NCBI GenBank assembly: GCA_945643635.1
Contig: CALZFC010000001.1
Location: 9,516,001-9,580,000, forward strand
DNA from: Allodiplogaster sudhausi
Lineage: Eukaryota > Nematoda > Chromadorea > Rhabditida > Diplogasteridae
Reading direction: 5' to 3'
Length of the DNA: 64,000 nucleotides
A program made the position numbers and the translations under genes. This document shows, piece after piece, positions 38,275 through 50,242 of the stretch. Position 1 is the first letter of the stretch; each line of letters opens with the position of its first letter. The notes below the pieces were generated by a model. That model did no database searches and had not been told where the DNA came from. It saw only the letters and a list, made by a program, of their open reading frames with translations.

Positions 38275-39577
38275 AGAGGAAGGGCAGTGTAATTAAAGAG
38301 AGGGAGTATAGAGTTGGAGAGAGAGAGAGAGAAAGTGATATTGAAAGAACGGGAGAGAGAGAAATATAAGATACTGAAAGGGAAAGAGAGAAGATCAGAG
38401 TAATTAGAGAATGCAAGCGGAATAGAAGAGGAAGCACACGCACTGAATCTTGTTCTGGACATCAGCGGAGATGCGCAGACTGGAGAAGCACTTGGCGACG
38501 GCGTCGGTGAACTCGTTGTTGGACTGAAGATCAGTCGATTTTGATGGGAAATTGTATTTTTTAATCGCCAATGTTTCTACGAATATATCTGTAGAAACGA
38601 TGTGGAAATTTGTAGAAGCGAAAATGATTCGAATGAATGAATAACCTGCGAGCCAGCGACTCCCATCGGCGTCGTCTTACTCTCGATGCAGTAGATCAGA
38701 GGCACAAAGTCAGCTTGAGACGGAAGTGTCTAGAATAGAAATCTCTCTTTTTTCCACAAATTCTTTTTTCATCATTTGATATCTTGATTTTATTACTTTC
38801 CGTTCTTATTTTCCAATGTTCTTTCTTTGTTTGTTGTTGTCGTTTTATCGACGTGTTTAAAGGAGGTTATTGTCAGAGGTCAATAGTCTCTCACGATCGC
38901 CAAGACAAATGATTGAGGCTTCCACAAAGGTGTTATTAATATGCAGAAGCTCACCTCAATGGCGCACGATTCAAACTTGTCGATTTGGCACTCCTCCGAA
39001 CCGTGTTGGCAGACGAGCTTGTCGCCCTGCAGAATCAGTAGATAGTAAGTGAGAGATCTTCATCCTTCTCCCCTTTCCTGCTCTCTCTCTCTCTCTCACT
39101 CCTTCTCTCTCTCTCCCTCCATCTCTCTCTTTCCATTTCTCCATGACTGACATAGTACTTGGCATTGCCGAAGGGCACCAGCTCGATCTGGAGGACTTCC
39201 TTGGGGAAGTTCGGGAAGATCTTGGGGTAGAGTTCCTGGGTGATGAAGGCATGGCAGCCCGGGCAGAGACCCTCGAAGAGCAGTGTCAGCTTCAGCGGCT
39301 TGTTCGTCGTCGCGTTGTTGAACCTGATTTTCATTTTTTTTTTTTAATTGGCGCTAAAAACAAGTCTAGCATTTTCGAAGCCTCATTACTACCACTGAGC
39401 AGATGAAAGAGGATAAGAGAAGAAAAGTCTACTTTACCTGTCGCAGAACGGCTTGAAGCCGCAAGTCTGCGCGAGGTTCGCATTCGCGCACCACAAGGAA
39501 GGATGGACCCGGTCGCACGAGAAGTCGGAGGAGGACACGAGCAAGGGAAGAAGGGCGAGCAGGAGAAGCCGAGACAT
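37733..39577 (-). CDS. GILT-family thiol reductase (gamma-interferon-inducible lysosomal thiol reductase-like)
   Basis: The family reduces protein disulfides in acidic endo-lysosomal compartments or after secretion. Seven exons on the minus strand: 39577-39438, 39323-39152, 39026-38955, 38729-38646, 38523-38444, 38158-38011, 37834-37733 (798 nt, 265 residues). A signal peptide (MSRLLLLALLPLLVSSS) is followed by an N-terminal Cys-rich region (LWCANANLAQTCG), the active site CPGC at residues 67-70 (LLFEGLCPGCHAF), the GILT signature CQHGSEECQIDKFESC at about 110-125, and the C-terminal YVPWIMVND box. The classic signature has Asn where this protein has Asp. Length matches the family. The intron before 38158 ends in a CT tract, and a GA tract in sense follows the exon-2 donor. 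Nematode genomes carry several paralogues, so no symbol is assigned. Confidence 0.94.
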
Positions 39578-39801
39578 CCTGCACAGGAAGAGATATTCAT
39601 ACGGTTCAAAAGATTAAAGGAGCTCTAAAACTCATTTTTGAATTCGCGTCTTTTCACTAGGACGATGGGAGCATGGGTGATTTAGAGAGAAGTGACTAAC
39701 TACAATCGTCAGCAAAGTTCATATAAATACTATGAAGATTACAGGTGAGTTTCGTGTTCCTTAAGTAAGAAATTAATAAAATTCACATTAAAATATATTT
39801 T

Positions 39802-39939
39802 TCAAAGGAGTAAAAAAGGTGTTAGAAGAATGAATTCAATAGCAGTATATGTATGTGAAGCAGGAAGTTCTAGTGCTTCCTCAGCCACCGCTCTGCAGCT
39901 GATTGCGAGATACATCATTGATAAGGAAAATGCAACCAT
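39802..39939 (-). CDS. Candidate short secreted peptide (45 aa)
   Basis: From ATG at 39939 the frame reads MVAFSLSMMYLAISCRAVA, a good signal peptide ending in an AVA cleavage-type site, then about 26 residues, and stops at 39802. A TATAAAAG (39972-39965 on the minus strand) lies 25 bp upstream. It may be a peptide gene, the first exon of a longer one, or chance. A TATA box this close leaves almost no leader. Confidence 0.25.
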   Translation of the reverse strand: MVAFSLSMMYLAISCRAVAEEALELPASHTYTAIEFILLTPFLLL

Positions 39940-40045
39940 GCAAGCCGCCAGGTCACTTACGGCGCTTTTATACTCGGAGAGCACCAATTTGCTTCGATGC
40001 GGTCATTCTTATCGCACACTTTCACTCTGCCTCTCTCTTCCAGCA

Positions 40046-40056
<11 letters not shown>

Positions 40057-40079
<23 letters not shown>
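40057..40079 (+). repeat. (CA)11 microsatellite
   Basis: This is a clean CA run directly joined to CT tracts on both sides; it is the only long CA run noticed in a window dominated by CT/GA. Confidence 0.9.
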
Positions 40080-40942
40080 TCTCTCTCTCTCTTCACATTC
40101 TTTCCAATTATTTCTCTCTTTTCTCTCACTCTTCCGCAGCTTCCATATCTCTTCATTCTATATTCTCTTCTCTCTCTCTCTCTTCACTTTCTCTCTCCCT
40201 TCACTCTCTCTCACTCTCTCTTCACTCTCTAGTCACTCTCTAATCTCTCTCAGGAACGTTTTGATCGCAGCCAGTGCCGGGCACTCCGCAAACTCTCACG
40301 TGAAGCATAATGAAGCGCAAGCATTTTATCTGTCTGTAGTTTAAAATGAGATCATCCTCGAGAATATGGAAATGGTCTGCTTTTGAGAAAAGCGAAAAAT
40401 GAGGAGAGAATTTCTTATTGTCCGGGTAAATGTCCTTCCTTGTTGCTTCATGTGTACATGCATGAATACTTCTTGTGGAGGAGATTAAAAGTACTTCTTC
40501 ACGGAAAGGAGCCAAGGTCAAAGTATTTCGCAGGAATTGTCAGCCATCTTAGGGCTTTTAAGCTGATTAAACCTGACGCTATCATTGATGTTGAACTGAA
40601 AATTTATCAGGCACTGATCTGTACTAATTGTACACATTTCATGCTGACGACAATGAAAATATCGGCAAAGCAAACCAAGAAGCGATATAATGAGAGAAAG
40701 GAAAGGTGAACCTTTGACGCGGAATCATACCCTTTATTTCCTCCTTTTCCATTAGAATTCAAATGCTGTCGATGCTTATTCTTAGTCATTTTTTTCATTG
40801 TATCATTGTTAAATGTTCCGCCAAAAATGAAGAATTTAGGAATGCTAGTCATGCTTTCAATCTCTTCTTCTTTCTATTTATAAGGTAACAAGAACGCCCG
40901 TTGATTTAAATTTTAAAAAATATATGCATATATACATATGTA

Positions 40943-41425
40943 CAGTACCGCCCAAAATTTCTGGTACATATATTAATTATATTAATCATATTAATATAAA
41001 TAATTTCAATTGATTTTTCAGCGCTCATGGCGCATTTCAACGTAGTTTTCTGTTTAAACTAGACTAATTCGATGCAGATAAATACGTTGGTAACATTAGT
41101 TTCTCACAGAAAGTAGACACTAACGAGAAAATTCATGTTTTAGCCCGAAATCCAATTTAAAGATGCAGCACAATTGCGCATTTAGTACAGCGTAATTGCG
41201 CTGCATATTTCAAATAATTTCGGGCTAAAACATGAATTTTCTCGTCAGCGTCTACTTTCTTTGAGAAACTAATGTTACCAACATATTTATCTGTATCGAA
41301 TTAGTCTAGTTTGAACAGAAAACTACGTTGAAATGCGCCATGAGCACTTAAAAATCAATTGAAATTATTTATATTAATATAATTAATATAATTAATATAT
41401 GTACAAGAAATGTTGGACGGTACTG
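40943..41425. mobile_element. Palindromic Tc1/mariner-like MITE
   Basis: The two halves are inverted copies of one another over nearly the whole 483 bp (about 230-bp arms with scattered mismatches, centre near 41187). The ends read CAGTACCGCCCAA and, as reverse complement, CAGTACCGTCCAA, with TA on each side (40941-40942, 41426-41427), as expected of Tc1/mariner insertions. There is no transposase frame, so it is non-autonomous. Transcribed copies would form a long hairpin. Confidence 0.85.
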
Positions 41426-41427
41426 TA

Positions 41428-41978
41428 TGTTTGTCCATTCAGTATTTTCTCCGCAGATATATTGATTTATTTAATTAACCAATTTTGAAAACAAAGCCAC
41501 AAGTTACAATAAATGACGTTGTTGTCGTAGCAAATTCTTTAGTGATAACAGCGTTATCGTTCTGTCGTTTACTAACCTTGTGACAAACTTCTCTCTCTCT
41601 CTATCACTCTTCCTCTCTTTCTATCTCTATCTCTCTCTCTTCCTCTCTTTCTATCTCTCTCCTTCTCTCCCTCTCTCTCTCTTTATCTCTCTTCCTCTCC
41701 TTCTATCTCTGTCAACTCTCCTTCTCTCTGACTATACGCCTTATGCTAGAGTTTCCATATCATCTCTGCTACAGCTAAGAACCGTCTTATCACCCGATGC
41801 AGTATTCCGCGATTCTTGCATCAGTCGCCTTTTTTCATGAGAGCACAGATATCTGGTACTCTTTCGACCCTTCGCTCCTGCCAGAGTTCCTTGGTACACA
41901 TTCTAAAAGAATGGAGTCAACCAGGTTCTCTTGAAGATCTGGAAGAGGGAACCGAGACGTCGTGTGAGGAGGAGGGAG

Positions 41979-42029
<51 letters not shown>

Positions 42030-42126
42030 GAAAGAGAAAGAAAGAGAGTGAAAGAGAGAGAGAGAGAACAAGACAGAGAGAGAGAGAGAGAGAACAAGAC
42101 AGAGAGAGAGAGAAAGAGAGAGAACA

Positions 42127-42169
<43 letters not shown>

Positions 42170-43099
42170 AAGACAGAGAGAGAGAGCGACTTAGATTAAA
42201 AGGAAGAAACGCCAAGAAAATCATAGTAACAGCCCTGTCCATTATAATACCGTAGCCCTACACTCTTCGCAGCACCCCATAATAACAGAACTCTCTCCGT
42301 CTGCATCTTCCCAACCGTAGTCCAATTCTCCTTCAGTTAACCTACCGTATCCCGTCTCTCTCTCCTTTCAGTAAGCCTGCCGTAACCCCTCTCCGCCTCT
42401 CCTAGACTCGTGGATGCAAGAGGTGTCTGCTGGCTGCGCAGATGCCGCTCAGCAGGCACCTCACCTTCTGCTTGCACAACTTCAACTCGTTACACTCAAG
42501 CTGACGACAATGCTCGACTGCTAATGCCTATTTCAGAAAAGCACAACTTTTCTCGAACGCGACTGCTTTGGAATCATTCAAACACCAAGCCTATTCCTTG
42601 TACGATCACCTATTGTTGGTAAATATATTATGGCCTGTCAGCGCTGTTCCTGTTCTAAATTGTCCACCCCAGAGAAAGCTATACATTGTAACGAACTTCC
42701 CCCACTGATTCCATCCAATCTCGATAAAACTACTCCCTTCCGGGGTGCACGTTTACAGCCAATCCGACTAAATCCCACCATCCACTCTTTTCAGAATAGC
42801 CGATATATTGCCTCGCTTAGTACCACTTTCTTATTTCACATGGCTTTTACTTTTCCAAGACACAATGACAATTATAAATAAAAATAAATAGTATTTGTGT
42901 GAATCACAGAATGAATTACACATTTAAAAGGATGAACTTTAGAGGTTGCACCAGGTGGGAAACACAGCAAAAACTAAAATCATCTTATTGTTAGTGAGAC
43001 ATCAAAAAAGGGGGATTGTTCAGTCAGTAGAAGAAGGAATGGGGAGTGGGGACCAGAAAGGGGGAGAGAGGGAGAAAGAGGGTCTTGATGAGGGGTCAC
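41428..43099. repeat. Intergenic stretch with long GA tract
   Basis: CT tracts at 41590-41700 are followed by one of the longest GA tracts in the window (41974-42188). 42240-42900 is unique sequence in which I see no supportable gene; the frame 42410-42622 is unspliced and unrecognised. 42900-43099 lies past the polyubiquitin stop. Confidence 0.6.
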
Positions 43100-45878
<2,779 letters not shown>

Positions 45879-45886
45879 TATAAAAG
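45879..45886 (+). promoter_or_regulatory. TATA box of the repetitive secreted gene
   Basis: TATAAAAG ends 35 bp before the ATG at 45922. A start site about 30 bp downstream of the box would give a leader of only a dozen or so bases, consistent with a strongly expressed structural-protein gene. Confidence 0.7.
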
Positions 45887-45921
45887 GCCTGCTCCTATCC
45901 TATTCCTCACAACCTGCCAAG

Positions 45922-46563
45922 ATGTCCTTCCATCTCTCGGCCGCTATCCTTCTGCTCTCGTCGTCTGCGTCTCTGGCCTACGTGCTTCCCTCGCCGACCA
46001 CTTCGCCTGCTCCTCTCTTCAGTGATGCTCCTGCGAAGCCAACCGAGGCCGCCTACGCTCCCAAGAAGACTATCATCGTGCTGGTTAGCATTTTTTTTCT
46101 GCAAAACAAATTTTCTCCAAAAAGTTATGGAAACCAGTAAAGCTAGCCGTCATATTTTTCTTTAATTAATATTTTCATTAACATAAATGGGTGTTTGCGC
46201 TTGCTAATGTTCTCCCACTTTGCAGAGTCCCATCTCTTCTGGCTACGCTGCTCCGTCCACCGAGGGATACGCCACGGCGCCCACCACTTCTGCTCCCATC
46301 TTCCGTGATGTCCCGACCACCATTCGGGACAGCTACGCTCTCCATGAGACGACTACCGCAGCTATGGTTAGCATCTCTCTCGCTCTCTCCCTCTCTCCCT
46401 CTCTCCCCTTTTTTCTCTATCTTTCTGATCTCTCGCTCTCTGATCTATCTCACTCTGAATATCTGATCACTTCATCTCTCTCTCACTCTCGCTCTCTCTC
46501 CCTCTGATCTATCACACTCTCTCGTCTATCTGACTCTCTGATCTCTTCATCTCTCTCTCTCTT

Positions 46564-46597
<34 letters not shown>

Positions 46598-47148
46598 TCA
46601 CTCTTTCAACCCATAACCAATGCAATCCATTCAGGACCCGATCATCTCCTCCGGCTATGGGAGCCCGTCCACGGAGAGCTACGCCACCACCACTTCTGCT
46701 CCTCTCTTCAGCGACATCCCAACCATCCCGACTCAAGCGAGCTACGGAGCGCAGGAGTACCGCCGCGATGGTTAGCTTCTCTCTCCATCTCTCTCTCCCT
46801 CCCTTCTTTTCTCTCTGTCTCTCTTTCACTCTCTAACCGCTGTTCTCTATTTCTCTCCCTTACTCGCTGGCTCTCCTTTCTCTGACTAATTCGCTTTCGC
46901 TCTCTCTCTCTCTCTCTCTCGGTACTGTAAGCGAGACATTCTCTCCAGGACCAGACTACCTCGACCGCAGGCTACGCCGCTCCTTCCACTGACAGCTACG
47001 CCACCACCACCTCTGCTGCTCTGTTCAGCGACATCCCGGCAAAGGAAGGCTATGCTGTTGAGGAGACGACTACTGCTGTCCTGGTTAGTACCTTCGTGCT
47101 GCCTGGTCTCTCTCTCTCTCTCTCACTCTGTCTCTTAGTCTCTCTCTT

Positions 47149-47213
<65 letters not shown>

Positions 47214-48291
47214 TGCCCACTCTTCGCTTCTCAAAAGAATAATTTGTCTTGCAGGACATCCCGACCACTGGCTACGCTTCTTCCTCTGCTGTTCCCTACA
47301 AGCCGGAGATTGAAGTTCGTTGTTCTCTCTATATCTCTCTCCCAATCTTTCTTCCTCTCCCATTTTTTTCTCTCTTTCTCTCTCTCTCTCGATTAATTGT
47401 ATATTTATCAATTATTCCCCCTAATTCCTTCGCTTCAGGACCTCTCCTCGAACGGGTACGGTTCGCACTTCCCTCGCTACGCCTCTTCCGTTCAGCAGGC
47501 ACCTCGCGCCGTTGTCTACCAGCAGCCAGCACCTGCGACCACGCGCGGTTACCAGCAGGTGGTCTTCCTCCCTCCGGTCACGACCTCTGCCCCTTACTAC
47601 CCGGCACCCTCTGCCCAGCCGCTCCCGCCCATCGTCCTCCCTCAGGTTAGACTTTCATGGGTTGCTTTTTTAGAGGGTTGCCCAAGAATGAAGTAATAGT
47701 GTTTATTTGGGGTGTGTTTCTCGTTGAAGCACGAAAATATGAAATCAGCTAAATGAGCTTCTTCGTTGCAGGACCCTGCCCCTACCACCTACAAACTGGA
47801 GCAGCCCTCTTCTGATATCCTGCCAGCAACCGCCCGCTACATCGTCCTTCAGCCAACTCGTTCTCCCATCATCTATGCACCCGCTCGTGTCAGTTGCATC
47901 TTTGATATTTCAATTTTAGCAGGCCGTTATACATTTTATATTACTATTTTTGTTATATCATCAAGCTATTAGTTCTTTAATGAATATAAAGATTACATCT
48001 TAACCCTTCCAGGCTGCTCCGTCGTACCCTGCCCAGGCTGCCCCGTCGTACCCTGCCCAGGCTGCCCCGTCGTACCCTGCCCAGGCTGCCCCGTCGTACC
48101 CTGCCCAGGCTGCCCCGTCGTACCCTGCCCAGGCTGCCCCGTCGTACCCTGCCCAGGCTGCCCCGTCGTACCCTGCCCAGGCCGCCCCTTCGTACCCGAT
48201 CTCTTCTCCTGCACGTCTCGAGCCACGTCCCGTTCCCTCGAACTACGCCCCCCTCACCATCGCCGCGGCGCCCGTTTCCAAGCCGTACTGA
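45922..48291 (+). CDS. Secreted repetitive Pro/Tyr/Ala/Ser-rich protein
   Basis: Exons: 45922-46083, 46226-46366, 46635-46770, 46949-47083, 47255-47314, 47439-47645, 47772-47888, 48013-48291. The signal peptide is MSFHLSAAILLLSSSASLAY. Exons 2-4 are modules of one plan (GYAAPST-E/D-SYATTTSAPLFSDIP, then an ETTTA end); exons 5-7 are shorter, Pro/Tyr/Gln-rich. The last exon holds seven perfect 24-bp units encoding AAPSYPAQ and a degenerate eighth. All exons except the third are multiples of three and phase 0, so modules can be gained, lost or skipped without frameshift. Exon 3 is 136 nt: compared with its sisters it lacks two bases near its end (GAGTACC for GAGACTACC), which throws exon 4 out of frame unless exon 3 is skipped. 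The Tyr/Pro-rich composition suggests a cuticle, eggshell or other matrix protein. No family recognised. Confidence 0.82.
48013..48180 (+). repeat. 24-bp coding tandem repeat, 7 units
   Basis: Seven 24-bp units encode AAPSYPAQ; they are identical apart from one T in the first. An eighth, diverged copy begins at 48181. Near-perfect DNA identity, including third positions, points to recent expansion or ongoing homogenisation. Confidence 0.97.
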
Positions 48292-48588
48292 GGATGGCAG
48301 CTGAACCGCCTCCCTACATGTACCTGATATCCCCCATTTTCTAGTCGAATGGACAATTTTTTAATTATGCAGTTTCATCTGAGAGTGTTTAATGTAAGCT
48401 GTTATGCTTGTAGATATGTTGCGCTAAGTTATGGTTGAGTTTATATTTTGAGATAAATATTTTATTTTGCAATTGTTGATGCAAATGCGAATGCGAAGAT
48501 GACTTTGGTGCGAAAAGTAAAAGGGGGGGGGTTGATCTTCCGTAGATCATGACTTCAGAAAAAAAGTATGCCCACTTGTTCTCCCCCT
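48292..48588. other. 3' UTR and spacer
   Basis: AT-rich sequence follows the stop of the repetitive secreted gene, up to the target-site copy of the foldback element. There is no other feature apart from a run of nine G near 48522. Confidence 0.6.
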
Positions 48589-48598
48589 ACTTTCCAGG

Positions 48599-49081
48599 GT
48601 GTCCTGATGATTCTTCCAATTGAAATTCTTCCAATGATAATTCTTCCAAATTTAGAATGATAATTCTTCTAATGATAATTCTTCCAATGAGAATTCTTCC
48701 AATGGGAATTCTTTCAAATATAATGATAATTCTTCCAATTTTAGAAATTTTTAAATTATTTGCACATAGGTATTGTTTTCATGTTAGACTAATTTTACGG
48801 CTCAAAGCAAGCATCCAAGGTTGCATTTCGTGCAAAGTGGGTAAAATACATATATTATTAAAGCATTAGCACTTCGTTCACAGAACGTATTAAGAATGAG
48901 AGAGAAAGAGAGAGAGTTCTTCTATGACGACGAGGGTTTGTATCTCAAAGTGTGTGAGATACACATGTTAATGTAGAAGGCAGTAATGCTGTAGTTGTTG
49001 ACAACTACAGCACCCTCTTCCTGCCCGACTTCCTGGACTCGACCGCAAAAGAACATTGTCGAACCCTAGTCGTCGTAAGAA

Positions 49082-49126
<45 letters not shown>

Positions 49127-49443
49127 CTTTACCTTAGTCTCTCTTCTATACGTTCCGTGAACGAAGTGCTAATGCTTTAATTAATATATGAATTTTACCC
49201 ACTTTGCATGAAATGCAACCTTGAATGCTTGCTTTGAGCCATAAAATTAGTCAAAAACATGAAAACAATATCTATGTGCAAAGTTTAAAAAAATTTCTAA
49301 AATTGGAAGAATTATCATTGGATTTGGAAGAATTCTCATTGGAAGAATTATCTTTGGAAGAATTCTCATTGGAAGAATTATCATTCTAAATTTGGAAGAA
49401 TTATCATTGGAAGAATTTCATTTGGAAGAATTATCAAGGAACC
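48599..49443. mobile_element. Foldback (MULE-like?) element with internally repeated arms
   Basis: Two inverted arms of about 340 bp (48599-48940 and about 49085-49443) match almost throughout. The outer 150 bp of each arm are built of short units of the form ATTCTTCCAATG/ATAATTCTTCCA. The centre carries two perfect small hairpins: GTATCTCA...TGAGATAC (48949-48971) and GCTGTAGTTGT...ACAACTACAGC (48989-49012). The 10-mer ACTTTCCAGG lies directly outside both ends (48589-48598, 49444-49453), like a 10-bp target-site duplication, a size typical of Mutator-like elements. There is no transposase frame. A (CT)n tract inside the right arm pairs with GA in the left. Confidence 0.8.
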
Positions 49444-49577
49444 ACTTTCCAGGCGATCAGAAGGGCGTGGGTCTTGGCTTACCTAATCAAATGCTAAATC
49501 ATTGCGAAGAACTTTCCAGGCGATCAGAAGGGCGTGGGTCTTGGCTTACCTAATCAATTGCTAAATCATTGCGAAGA
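49444..49577 (+). repeat. 67-bp tandem duplication
   Basis: 49444-49510 and 49511-49577 are adjacent direct copies with one mismatch (AAATG/AATTG). Both begin with the ACTTTCCAGG that flanks the foldback element, so the apparent target-site duplication could instead be a remnant of this array. Confidence 0.95.
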
Positions 49578-49659
49578 AACATGAAGGAAGAGAGAGCGAG
49601 ACAGAAGAGGCAAATAGAGACGAGGGGAGAAGGATAAAAAGAGATGAAGAGGGATCGGC

Positions 49660-49703
<44 letters not shown>

Positions 49704-49947
49704 GTGGAGAGGGTGATTCTGAACTGGATTTCATTCATTTTTATCACGTTCAATCACAATGAGTGGAAGCTGAAAAGTTCAAGGTTAGAATTACTAGACA
49801 TTTTCATATAGAAAGTGCAAGCGCTCTTTCGTTAGTGTCACGTTTTTGTTGCTCTTATTTTCTCAATTTCTGCAATGCCCCTTTGCTCACTCATTTCACA
49901 CGACATTCCTGCCGGCTTGCGGTTGCCTTCCTCGGCTCTCTCACAAG
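49578..49947. other. Upstream region of the Tudor gene
   Basis: This holds a GA tract (49663-49700) and unique sequence up to the proposed start codon. The 49763-50005 frame lacks an ATG start and overlaps the proposed first exon in another frame. Confidence 0.5.
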
Positions 49948-50189
49948 ATGGAGCAGTCCGAGGTTTCCATTCTATTTCATTTATCGAATTAGGACATTAA
50001 ACTAAAAAATAGTTTTATTTATTAGCATTAAATATACTTGTTTGTATGTTTTATGAACATAAATAACAAAAAGTAGGAATAAAAGAGCTTCCTCTTCTCC
50101 TCCTTCCAAGGTGCCAGCAATCGTGTTCGTGACCGAGATTGAGAAGACGATCGCGCGTCTTTCTCTCCTCCACTCTGTCAGCACTCGCG

Positions 50190-50242
<53 letters not shown>

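Noticed and set aside
41816..42199. Arg/Glu (RERERE) open frames resembling coiled-coil or SR-like proteins
   Set aside because: They are translations of (GA)n tracts; no splice context or complex sequence supports them.
48013..48180. Possible CRISPR-like array (regular 24-bp repeats)
   Set aside because: Units are contiguous with no spacers and lie in an exon of a eukaryotic gene.
47993..48226. Antisense GQGTTGQP repeat frame
   Set aside because: Complement of the AAPSYPAQ coding repeat; the sense strand belongs to a well-supported spliced gene.
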